From: Hyparrhenia diplandra
Taxonomy: Eukaryota > Streptophyta > Magnoliopsida > Poales > Poaceae
Direction: 5' to 3'
Length of the DNA: 64,000 bases
NCBI GenBank assembly: GCA_015847255.1
Contig: JADLZK010000426.1
Location: forward strand, 110,553 to 174,552
Shown here: positions 12,551-22,081 of the stretch, piece by piece
Layout: the number at the start of each line of letters is the position of its first letter
Numbering within the stretch: position 1 is the first letter of the stretch
Made by a program: the position numbers and the translations under genes
The notes under the pieces: model-generated
What the model saw: the letters and a program-made list of their open reading frames with translations, nothing else
Told to the model about the DNA's origin: nothing
Database searches by the model: none

Positions 12551-12881
12551 GCGTTGGCAAATCGGCTGTTTTTTGGCGCATTTATGCGCGCCACGACGTT
12601 GGCATTCACGGCACAACGTGCGTATTAGAAGAGGTGGAAGGGCATAAACATAATTTGTTTTTCGCCTCGGGTTCTTGAGGTAAGTTTTCAAGAGGTGGAA
12701 GGACATAAACATAATTTTTTGTTTCTCTTTCGGGGTTCTGATGTAAGTTAGATCTAAGTTTGTCAAATGAATTATGCCAAACTGTTGGAGATGAACTCTT
12801 TTTGGATTTGGCATTTGAATTTGAGAGTTGGCAAATCGGGACAAATGCCAAACCACGGATGAGAAGCTGTTGGAGTTGCTC
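12446..12881. mobile_element. MITE with 15-bp TIRs (GAGCAACTCCAACAG)
   Basis: The ends GAGCAACTCCAACAG (12446) and CTGTTGGAGTTGCTC (12881) are perfect inverted complements. The interior repeats motifs such as TTTGGCATTTG and AGAGGTGGAAGG(A/G)CATAAACATAAT. No clear target-site duplication is visible, so the superfamily is left open. A 5' fragment of the same family lies at 11886-11990. Confidence 0.7.
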
Positions 12882-12893
12882 TTGCAATTAGGC

Positions 12894-13318
12894 GAGCACC
12901 TCTAACAGTTTGGCATTTGAGTTGGCATTCTCAAATTTTGCCAAAAAAGCTCCAAAAACTTCCTCCAACAGTTTGTCATTTGGAGATGGTAAATTAGTGA
13001 GCGTTGGCAAATCAGGCCCACAAGCGTAAAATACGTGCTCTCGACATTTGTCATTCGCGGCGCATATGCACGTATTAGAAGAGGTGGAAGGACATAAACA
13101 TAATATTGTTTTACGCCTTAGGATTCCTGGCGTAAGTTTTCAAGAGGTGGAAGGACATAGACATAATTTTATTTTTCTCAAGGTTTCGATGTAAGTTAGA
13201 TCTAAGTTTGGCAAATGAATTATGCCAAACTGTTGGAGATGAGCTCTTTTTAATTTGGCATTTAGATTTAGGAGTTGGCAAACAAGTGCAATTGCCAAAC
13301 AATAAATGGGGAAGTGTT
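12894..13318. mobile_element. Second, more diverged MITE of the same family
   Basis: It starts GAGCACCTCTAACAG and follows the same internal order as the copy at 12446-12881, including both GAGGTGGAAGGACATA motifs. Its right end is decayed (about 13300-13318). It lies head-to-tail 12 bases after the first element. Confidence 0.6.
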
Positions 13319-13995
13319 ACAAGGCCATGTAGATGGCGGTGAGTGCTGTACAAGTATAGGGAGCTATCTATTTTTAGCCATCTCAAAAAATTTGGCACCA
13401 TTTTTCTGCAATGTGTTTTTCCTTTTCTCGAACTGCGCGCGCCAGAGCTCAGCAGTGTTATGGTACATAGTATAAAGTTACGTGCCATCATGTAGAAATG
13501 TTATGGTACATAGTATAAAACAGAGAGAGAGAAAAATACTACTTTTGGTCTTGTAGCAGAATTAAAAAAAAAAAACACTCACCTGGTTGCAGATTTCACA
13601 TGTAATATTGCCCTTCTTGTTGCACCATCTCTGTATGCATTTCCTGTGGGCAAACTGCATAGAACGAACTCCAACAGGTCAACACACAATTAGCATTTTC
13701 TTCAACAGATACTCCTAAGTCACGTGTACAACAACGTCAAGGGGGAAAAGGTTTATTGGATAACTGAAAATGGGGGTATATATAGGATAAGGATAATCTA
13801 TCGATTGAGAATTCGGATGATTGGACCTGTCCACAACAAAATCGTTTTTTCTAGAACTCATTCAAATCTAAGGATGCTGTTAAGAGTCTTAAGACAAAGC
13901 CAAAACCTGGCGCAGCACCTGCTTTGCAGGTGGCCAAGTGAACAGATGATGAAACACTGACAGTCTGATACTATTTCACCTGGTAGACGAAGATA

Positions 13996-15411
13996 AAACA
14001 TTCACCCAATAGAACTTTAAGGCTAAACTAAAGAAAACCGCCACGGTTAATAGAGGTATTAACCATGGCGGTTTTCTAAAAAACCGTCATGAAAAATCAT
14101 TTCTAAACGCGGTGTAAAAATCAGTTTTATAGTAGTGATTGCTATAGTGGTAGTGGATTTGCTACATTAATGCGGTTTTGCCTTTTTATTTAATTCAACT
14201 GAATCTTTGAAAAATCTAGTAAATCGTAGAAAATAATAAAATAAAAAATAAAATTTTGTTGAACTTCGCATGAGTAGATCTACACAGTGAACATATAATA
14301 TGGTATGATTCAGTACAAAGTTTTTATTATGAAGGTTTTACTTTTTTTATTTATTTATTTGTGCGAATCTTCAAAAAAGTATAGTAAATCACAGAAAAAT
14401 CATAAAATAGAAAATCTAACTTTTTTTTGACTCCACATGAGTAGCTGTACACATTGAACATATAATATGGTTTGTCTTAGTCCAACAAAATAATTACGTA
14501 AGCTGCATTTTTTTTTTGACCGCATTACTATAGCAAACCCAGTCATTGTAGCAATACCACGGTTACGGTAGAAAAAACACCATTCAAAAGCGCTTAGGGT
14601 GTAATTTGGCCTTGCAAAGTTCGGGAGGTTTAAGATTACCATCTGGGGAGGTCCGTTTGGTATCCCAAAACTACTTAGCAACAGTCGGACAAGTGGGTAA
14701 TGTTGGGGTGAACCAAAAAAGTTGGATAAAGCCGGATCTAAGTGTTGGCTAGGGAACCCCCATAGTAAGGGGGTAGTTATGAACCCTGCGGACCACCCCC
14801 CATGGGGGTGGTGAAGGGAAATCCCCAATTGATAGAAAAAAACCCACAACCCCTTGGGGGTTATCCTGCGCTTGGAAGGAGAACTAGGAAAAAAAAAAAT
14901 AGTGATAGTTTTATTCTTTGTCACCGTAAGTAAATACGTAACTAGGAATATGGAAAATTGCATTTTTGGAATTTGCAATAATATGCAATGGGTAGAACAG
15001 ACTGTTTCATAGTTGGAGAGGTTAAGTAGTCTCACACCCATAGTTGAGGGGGTGATGTAGACTTTCCCAATGACAAAAGGACCAAAAACCCTGAAGTGTG
15101 ACCAAATTTTTACATTTTAGAAGTGAAATATTAGATATCGTTGGAGAAGTGCTTTTTTTCTAATAACCTTTTAGGAGTTGAGAAACATAGAGGCTTTAAG
15201 AGAAAATTTAGGAGTCTTGGAGACGCTCTAAGTTGACGACTGACTTCTTCCATTGACAGCTAAGTGGAAGAAGGTTGTGATTGTGTCTCCTTTCAGGATC
15301 CATTTTCACTCGATCTCTGTTGCTAATATATCTCTTCATCATTAACAATCTCCTCCATTTCCTCCTCTAATCTTACCTTTTACATCTGGAATATTCCATT
15401 CCTCTCCCTAA
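13996..15411. other. AT-rich repeat DNA with a CACTA-like end and tandem units
   Basis: No gene is supported here. Reading leftward from 14137 the sequence begins CACTACTATAAAACTGATTT, resembling a CACTA transposon terminus, and a strong hairpin lies just inside it (14033-14076). At about 14195-14325 and 14355-14490 two diverged copies of a 130-bp AT-rich unit occur, sharing ATGAGTAG(A)TCTACAC and GAACATATAATATGGT. A long minus-strand frame at 14400-15041 has no recognisable domain. Confidence 0.4.
14033..14076. repeat. Near-perfect 20-bp hairpin at a CACTA-like terminus
   Basis: The arms GAAAACCGCCACGGTTAATA and TATTAACCATGGCGGTTTTC are inverted complements with one mismatch and a 4-base loop (GAGG). 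Subterminal inverted repeats of this kind are usual in CACTA elements. The matching opposite transposon end was not found. Confidence 0.6.
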
Positions 15412-15464
15412 TTTTTTCAGAGTAAAATATGTATCCGGTCCTTAAACTTTCCTCGGTGTGTCAC

Positions 15465-17637
15465 TGTAACACCAAGGAAAAAAAAAAAAAAGAAAAGAAG
15501 AGGCTTGTTGGGCTGGACTGGACAGGCCCATGTCCAAGCTATATCCAGAAGCTCCCATCTCTCTGTACTTCATCTCCTCCAAACCAGTCCCTCTCCCCTT
15601 CTCACGTTACTTTCTCTTCCCCTTGCTCTCCCATGGCTTCCCTTCTGTAAATCTCCCCACAACAGCGCCAAACCCTTAGGGAAATCCAGCAAAACGGATC
15701 AAGCTCATCAAGAGGAGCAAGAAGAGGTGCATCTTCCTTGGAGATCGGTCCCTTCCCCACCCTATCTCGTTGCCCTAGGGTTTGTGGATAACCAAGCAAC
15801 CATTCGTGGGAGTGATCCCTGTCCTCCTCTAGGTATGGAACTCAATCGACTCTTCCCTGTGTTAGGTTTGGACACCAAGTTTAGGCCTTAAACTGAACAT
15901 GAGCTGGGTTTTCATGTTTTCTTTCCCTCCCTGTACAGCAGTGGATTCGTCCTGTGTTGAGGTCCTTACCGGCCGAATTAGAAAATCATATGTGAAAGGA
16001 AATCGTAGGCCTTTTTAAAGACCTTTCCAACGAGTATTTAAGCTTAATTTTTCGTTGAGTATAGCAAAAGTTGTGGCTTTCTGAATATTGCTGAATGTTA
16101 GTGCTGTCAGGTTGGGGGCAGTTTCGAACTGCAGTTTTCAGCGTCGTTTTAGAAGTTCTTCGAGGCCAATTTAGTTCAGGGCGCTATGGAGTATTTGTAG
16201 TACTTCATGTGAACTTTTTATTGAGTATTCAAACTCTATTTTAGGATTTATGATTTGGGAGGTATGTTTTTCTGAAGACAGAGTTACTGCTCTAGAACCC
16301 AGAGCAGTCTGTTGCTTTGTAGGCTGCATGAAAAATATTAGATGTTGAAATTCTAATTTTTGGTGAACACTAAGGTAGTAGCTTATTCAGTGTAGATGCT
16401 TGTTAGCTATTTATTTGTGATCAACTGCTACAGCTTTAGAGTTACCAAAAAAAAAAAGAAAGAAAGAGAACAAGCAACACTGTTGCTGTTTGTTGACGAT
16501 CAAGTGGGGTTGTTTTACCCGATTGTTTGTTCGGACGTAGGGACGTTTTGTGCTTTGTTTACTAGTGATATATGGAATATTTGTACTAAGTTCTTTGTTC
16601 CAAAACAGGTGGTAGTGCTTGAATCGCCCATAGCTCTTTTGACCCTCTTCGGTAAAAAGGCAAGTGGATGTAGCATTGGTTTGCTACTGTTTTGACTTGT
16701 TATCTTAATACCCTACACCAAAATGTTGGAACCCATGTCATAACAACTCTGAACTGAACCTTATTATATTCCTAGCTCAGCCATAATGGGATGCCTTATT
16801 TTTTTTTTATATATATATGATGTTGTTGTGATGCAAGCACAATTCATGTGGTCGAATCACATGCTTTGGAGAAGGTGAAGGTTATATTGCTATTATTATA
16901 GCAGATCATAAGCATTGCATCATTCAAATGCATCGGTTATGTTATTGACCTATGGTCACGACCGTACATCGGATACAGCATCACAGGATGCAGCTCCATA
17001 CCTTGTTGGGTATGCAGGCAGAAGTCATTTACATTGCATTCATATGCATTTATGAATTATATTGGAAGTGACTTATCCTTGGTATTATTATGGGAGGTGT
17101 ATCATCCCTGTAATGTTCTATTTGGAAGTTGTTTTTCTTTACTTCAATCTAATATTTGTCCTGTCCTAAAAAGTGTATTTTGGTAGTATATCATTGATTA
17201 CATAACGTGTGGTCAAAATAGCTTGACAAAACAGATTTACTTGCTGAGATGATCCATCTCACCCTTGCTTTACTTATTCCAGGTTCTTTTGATGGCTGCT
17301 AGGATGGGAAGGGAGATAGCTGCACGTTTCACTCACCTTTCGGAATCTGTTCCATAACCATAGTAACTTAGTTGTATAATTAGTTTGGTGAATGGTTGTT
17401 CAGAGTGGTCTTGTAATCTAATCTCATAGTGTATCGCCTTTTTTTGCTCCTGGATGTTTATCTAATGCTAGTGTGGTAAATATGTGACTTATATTTGTTC
17501 TCTCTTCTGAGTTGCTTGTAAATGCAAATGAGGTGCTGTCGTTTTTTTTTTTTTTAATTTATTCATTTAGTATGTTTGGCTAGTTTTTGTGATGTGTAGT
17601 AGCATCCCAGAAGGGTTTGTGGTTCTGGGGTGTTACA
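15465..17637. mobile_element. Solo LTR of a Gypsy-type retrotransposon (2173 bp)
   Basis: The block begins TGTAACACC and ends GGTGTTACA, a perfect 9-bp inverted repeat with TG/CA termini. It is flanked by identical 5-bp duplications GTCAC (15460-15464 and 17638-17642). The TGTAACACC start is seen in LTRs of grass chromovirus-type Gypsy elements. There is no internal coding region, so this is a recombination-derived solo LTR. Short open frames inside it (for example around 15505-15891) are not treated as genes. Confidence 0.85.
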
Positions 17638-17914
17638 GTCACCCCCGGTCCATAAACTTTTAAAGTATGTCATAATGGTACCTAAACTTGATTTGGGTCT
17701 CTAATTAGCTGCATAACGGGTCTGATTAGAAAAGACATGGCAACAACCAAACTGCTACATTAAACAAACAGAGTTGTGCATTAAAAAAAATCGAGCTCAT
17801 GTAATCAGACCTGACGGCTTGAAACAAAAATAGAGGAGCAGCATCACAGCATGCCGGCTTGAAAAAACAGAGGAGAAGCATCACATCAATATTTTAGACG
17901 ATCATGACCACCAT

Positions 17915-18260
17915 TACATATAGCAGTAGTTCACAGAAACGAGTATTAGTAGATTGCAAATAAACGTCATATATTCCAGTACATATAGCAGTACTTATAG
18001 TTCACACAAACGAGTACCAGGAGATTGCAAATAAAGTCATATATTCCAAGTACATATAGCAGTACTTAACACAATGCATATAGTAGTACTTAACAGCTGA
18101 CACATAGAAGGGACCAAGATTGCGTGCAGGTTCAGCCGCGTGCGTAGAGAGTCGCGTGCGTAGCGTAGAGAGTCGCGTGCGTAGAGAGTCGCGTACAGCG
18201 ACGAGGAAGTCTAGAAGGTGTACGCAGAGACGGCGTGCGTAGAGAGTCCCGTCGCGAGGA
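17915..18260. repeat. Tandem repeats inside the TIR transposon
   Basis: A unit of about 75 bp (CATATAGCAGTA, AACGAGTA, AGATTGCAAATAAA, GTCATATATTCCA) occurs twice between about 17918 and 18066. A GC-rich minisatellite with the core GTAGAGAGTCGCGTGC is then repeated four to five times at about 18128-18200, with degenerate copies to 18260. Confidence 0.7.
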
Positions 18261-18597
18261 AGTCGAGAGAAGACGTACGGCGCGGCCGTCGGGGGAACTG
18301 AATCGACGTGTGGCCTTATTTGCATTACGGACCCTATTTACATTACGGATCCAGGCCTTTGGCACTTAACAGGCTGATTAGAGACCCAAATCAAATTTAG
18401 GTACCATGATGACATACTTTAAAAGTTTATGGACCGGGATGACACACCAAAAAAAGTTTAAGGGACCGGATATGTATTTCACTCTTTTTTCAAGTCATCA
18501 GTTTCCTACTTTTGAAGCATAATCTCTTTGATCCTATTGTGTTCTCCTTGAGATTACTCCCCCAACTCTCTAAGAATTGTCTCAGACACCAATCAAT

Positions 18598-19014
18598 TGT
18601 TAGGGGTGTGTTATGTTGGTGATTCCCATTGATCTGTTTCGTGCCTAATTGTACAGTTTGAGAGTCCAAACTATGATTTTTAGGACCATTTGTATCTATT
18701 AGTGTCATTTTTGTAAATATTAGCCTTATTGTGGGTAATAAAGAAAGCAAACTCACCCACCTTCTCAATAAAAGGGGGAGAGGGGGAGGGAGAGAGTAGG
18801 GCTGATCACTCATCTTTTGCCTCCTCTTTCATCTCTCTTTCAGTTCGCGACTTTCAAATTTGTTGTCCAAACAACACAATCCATACCATTTGTTTAGCGA
18901 ATAAATTTTTTTGAGGACATTTCTCTTTTATTTCCACCACTTTTCTTGAACTACTCCTAAAAATCCTTATTTGTCAATAAATTGTTTTTCAAATTGAGTT
19001 AACTCATTCTAACA
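18598..19014 (+). repeat. Possible LTR fragment or solo LTR
   Basis: The block begins TGTTAG and ends CTAACA, and contains AATAAA-type signals and a GGGGGAG tract. The neighbouring 5-mers (TCAAT and TAATT) do not match well, so a clean target-site duplication is not shown. The identification is tentative. Confidence 0.35.
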
Positions 19015-19498
19015 TAATTTTGAATTAGTATATGCACATCAATATGTCATGTTGTTTTCAAAATTTGTATATGAATAACAATCTACCAAAAGACACAATG
19101 TAAAACTATATAAATAATAGTGATTTAGTGTGTTTGTCTTGTTAAGAGGTATGACCGAGATACAGTGATATTTTAATTTAATTGTAAATGAAAGTAAGAG
19201 GTCTGTCATTACGCGGTATGAGTTATTTCACATTGTGTGCGCAACTCCTTGACGTGCACACTGACGTAAGTCTGATGTAGACTAAGCAGTGATCCCTTCT
19301 CCCGTGCGTTGTGAGATAACCAGAGCAGGTGGTACCCGCATCCGTCGCCTCAATCTCAGTGCACCGGCAACCTCAAATCTAAACGCAATTTAAGAAAAAC
19401 TGTGACTATTAAGAAAAATATATCTGTTTTGGTTTCCAATAAGGGTTGACTAAAGATCCAGCAGACCTGATGAACTAGATGTTTTTAGTCACTTTTAG

Positions 19499-19686
19499 GA
19501 GACCTACCACAGATTCGCGCGCTCGTCGCCGAGACCATCACCATACGAAAGGAGCTGATGCATCGGGAGGTAACCAAGATGGGGAGTTTGGAGGCGGTGG
19601 CGCTCGATGTGCTCCTCACCGAGACCATCGCCATGCGGAAGGAGCTGTGCCGAGGCGGCCACAGGGACACCCTTATCGACTTCTAG
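19499..19686 (+). CDS. Orphan C-terminal exon with repeated ETIxxRKEL motif
   Basis: After the acceptor CACTTTTAG an open frame of 62 codons runs to a TAG at 19684. It contains two copies of a helical motif, VAETITIRKELMHRE and LLTETIAMRKELCRG, separated by about 30 residues. There is no start codon in frame nearby and no recognisable upstream exon, so this is either a fragment of a captured gene or the last exon of a broken one. I do not recognise the family. Confidence 0.35.
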
Positions 19687-19744
19687 TCGGCAGTTAAGAC
19701 TATCTCTTGCGCATTGCAATAGTTGGAGGTTCATTTCTCCTAAA

Positions 19745-19822
19745 TATCCTCACCGCGTCGTGGGACTAACAATCCTCACCGCGTCGTGGGACTAACTATC
19801 CTCACCGCGTCGTGGGACTCTG
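19745..19822. repeat. Three tandem copies of a 26-bp unit
   Basis: The unit TATCCTCACCGCGTCGTGGG plus ACTAAC is present at 19745-19770, 19771-19796 and 19797-19822. The second copy starts AATCC and the third ends ACTCTG. It lies just downstream of the orphan exon. Confidence 0.9.
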
Positions 19823-19929
19823 AGTGATATATATATGATCTCTCACCAAACTACATTGTTCTCACCTCTTGTGTAAACTTGGGTGTTATGTATTCTCGTT
19901 TTTTTTTTTTTTTTTTTTTTTTTTTTGTA

Positions 19930-20130
19930 ACAACACGATAGCCTCTATTGCTTTAGCTCTCGGTGCTACTTGTTCTTATATAATCATTTTGTATTGTTCT
20001 TATATGTATAAATATCCTTGTCATATTAATTTTGCACCATAGTTTTTGCTAAAAAGGGTTACATAGGCATATATTTGTTTCATACTTGAGCATAATTTGC
20101 AATGCAGATATGTTGTCTAGCCTCTTTATA
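19930..20130 (+). pseudogene. Remnant of the 3' end of the unrecognised gene (copy B)
   Basis: This matches 8640-8990: the segment GTATAAATATCCTTGTCATA of exon 4 and the TGCAG plus ATATGTTG of exon 5 are recognisable. The hydrophobic coding part is cut short and the earlier exons are missing. It marks the left edge of copy B. Confidence 0.6.
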
Positions 20131-20169
20131 AACTGTGAAAAAAAACACAACAGTTACTCACTACTATAA

Positions 20170-20637
20170 TAAATAATAAAGGAATTTAGAACAACAAGAG
20201 TTATCGTTAGGATGGGCTCGTCTTTCAGTGTAGGAGCCGCTGAACAAGCCGCCCCACAAAAAGGTCAGCAGTCCGCTACCCACGTTTACAGGAGCAGCAT
20301 ATAGTATGTAAAGAAAGATGTGAGCTTTTGGCAGAATAAACGAAAAAGAAATACCGGACTCCACTGATCATCTAGCTTGGCTTAGATTAGATGCATCATG
20401 TGTGTATAGTATAGAGGCGATGGAAAAGGGAAAGAGATGTCAATACACACCATCAGGAATCCGTTCATAAACTTCCACTTCCAGTCGTCGTCGGCCATGC
20501 GTGTCTTGGTTTCGCGACCCTTCCATGTTATTGTACGCGGTGTCATCTGGCGAGGCAGGTTGCCTTGTGGCTCCGATTGCAATTGCCTAGCGGCGATGTG
20601 GATTGAGGGGTGGTGTGGAGGCCAACGGCAGCAGACA
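20170..20637 (-). pseudogene. Broken copy of the small two-exon gene (copy B)
   Basis: This is the relative of 9554-10098. The motif DDDWKWKFMNGFLM is fully kept next to the donor, but the N-terminal exon is shifted out of frame and shortened, and the second exon is degenerate (remaining trace: GSGLLTFLWGGLFSG). Confidence 0.55.
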
Positions 20638-20699
20638 TGGCCGGTTTGGCATCGAGTTGAGGGCAAAAATCTCGATCAGTTCTCAAAGGAGGCAACGCG

Positions 20700-22081
20700 A
20701 GGGACAGATAGACAGTTTCCAAGGATTGCCGTGGGGTGTTGTGGTGCATTTTCAGGACTACGAACACGTGCCAAACAAGATACATGTTTAAAAAAAAATA
20801 GTGAAAGAAATAATGTTAAATTGAAAATCTAGCAGCTGAATTATACGAAATTGTAAACACTAGTATATTGTCCGTGTTAACGCCACGACTTTATATAGAG
20901 ATGCACATGAATCTCAATAAATGCTAAAAAAATCGAGAGATCATTACGCTTGTTCCTAATGCAGCAGCATGCAAAAACTTATATTTGTTTTGGTGATAAA
21001 AGCTACCAAGAGAAATTTATGATTCTATCAATCAAATGTTATATAACCACCTAAACAACCTATTTAGGATTAGCTAATTCATAATGCAAACTCTTACTTC
21101 TTATCTATCAGAGAAAAATCTTACTGAAATGTTTATGTAGATACTTCTTTTCACACATCCATACAAGAGTCAGCTATTTCAGATATATAACATATATATT
21201 TTTTACATGCACTGGCCAGTGAACATATTAGATACAAATGGAAAGTACTTGGCAGAGGTGTAGCAAGCAGCGACAGTCGATGCATATTCTCTGCTGACTG
21301 AGTTTCACCTGATAGTATGGTCGGTTAGCCGATAGGGGACCTTTCGGCAGCTGGAGGGTCTTGAACCAATAGACCCTGTCGGCCGGCCTATCGCCGACTG
21401 GCCCTCTTCTCGCCATCTCTCTCCGTCGCGCTCTCTTTCTCCGGTTCTCCCTCTTCGCGCTCGCCATCGTGGGCCGCCTGGGCCTAACGGGGGATCGAAT
21501 TCGGAACCAGAAGATCCGGGACGTTAGCAGTCTGGTCAGCGTCTCAAAGGCAGGAGCCGAGGAGCGCATCAGTATACGTGGATGACCGGCTGGCTGAGCG
21601 CACGCAGCAATCAACGGAGGGGGTAACACAGCGGCACTGAACCCGTGACTCCATGTCTGTCCCATTCAGAGGCCTCCCTCTGTACGCGCTTGTCCAGCAG
21701 CAGCAGCAGCAGCAGCCCTGTACTAGCTACTCTGCATGTCAGCCATCTCAAACAAGCAAAACTTCAGAGGCTGATTTTTTTTTTTTTTTAGATAAAGGAT
21801 AAAAAGCATCCGGCCTCTACGTCTGAAGATGTACACAACCATAAACTTCAGAGGCTGATGGGCGATTGTTCTTTTATTTGCAGTAGAACAAATGTGTGGG
21901 GTTACATTTTGCTTCCTTGCAGCTGTAAAAAAAAGGCATGTTCCCTGGGCCTCAACGTATGTACACTTGAGCCTCACACACCGCCTGTTCTCTCTCGCTA
22001 CTCAATCACCTAATTAAACCTCCTACGTTTTCAGGAGACAAACCAAATGCTTTGCGATGACTCCAAGCAACAACGGGAAGC
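20700..22081. other. Non-coding part of copy B
   Basis: The segment 20840-21230 is AT-rich, without a gene signal and without an obvious match in copy A. From 21290 the sequence again follows copy A. A microsatellite (CAG)7 lies at 21695-21715 and a T-run at about 21775-21789. The long minus frame at 21228-21665 is GC-driven and not conserved in copy A. Confidence 0.35.

Larger units (their letters stand above)
11358..13654 (-). pseudogene. Truncated RINGv E3 ligase pseudogene (copy A)
   Basis: Two exons of the RINGv gene remain. 13583-13654 is a full match to the second exon, encoding the histidine/cysteine half of the RING-CH domain (FAHRKC to CEICNQ) with acceptor and donor sites still present. 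11358-11442 matches the proposed last exon but carries a 4-base insertion that shifts its frame. The exon with the first RING cysteines and the four middle exons are absent, so no functional ligase can be made. The intact relative is at 22082-24993. Confidence 0.75.
8640..13995. repeat. Segmental duplication, copy A
   Basis: Colinear blocks match copy B: 8640-8990 with 19930-20130, 9560-10140 with 20160-20700, 10340-10570 with 21290-21570, 10985-11770 with 21605-22520, and 13480-13990 with 23960-24490. Order and orientation are kept. Copy A lacks the equivalent of about 22530-23950 and carries MITEs there. It also lacks the first exon of the RINGv gene present in copy B. Confidence 0.85.
15420..18484. 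mobile_element. Non-autonomous TIR transposon with 8-bp TSD, carrying a nested LTR
   Basis: The element is flanked by perfect TTTTTTCA duplications (15412-15419 and 18485-18492). Its left end GAGTAAAATATGTATCCGG and the inverted right end GAGTGAAATACATATCCGG begin TIRs of about 120 bp. The left TIR is interrupted at 15464 by a solo LTR and resumes at 17643 (CCCCGGTCCATAAACTTT). Without that insert the element is about 0.9 kb. It encodes no transposase. Long TIRs suggest a Mutator-like element; an 8-bp duplication would also fit hAT, although the terminal bases do not look hAT-like. Confidence 0.8.

Noticed and set aside
14400..15041. A 213-codon minus-strand frame
   Set aside because: No domain, no splice support, and it crosses repeated AT-rich DNA; likely chance within transposon-derived sequence.
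15505..15891. A 128-codon frame beginning a possible captured gene
   Set aside because: It lies inside the solo LTR with defined ends; LTRs of this type contain such frames without coding use.
18128..18260. Regularly repeated units considered as an array such as CRISPR
   Set aside because: The units are adjacent without unique spacers and lie in a plant transposon; they form a minisatellite.
19901..19926. Long poly(T) run as a fifth retroposon stub
   Set aside because: No direct repeat flanks it, so target-primed insertion is not supported.
21228..21665. A 145-codon minus-strand frame in copy B
   Set aside because: It is not conserved in the matching part of copy A and has a low-complexity Arg/Pro composition.
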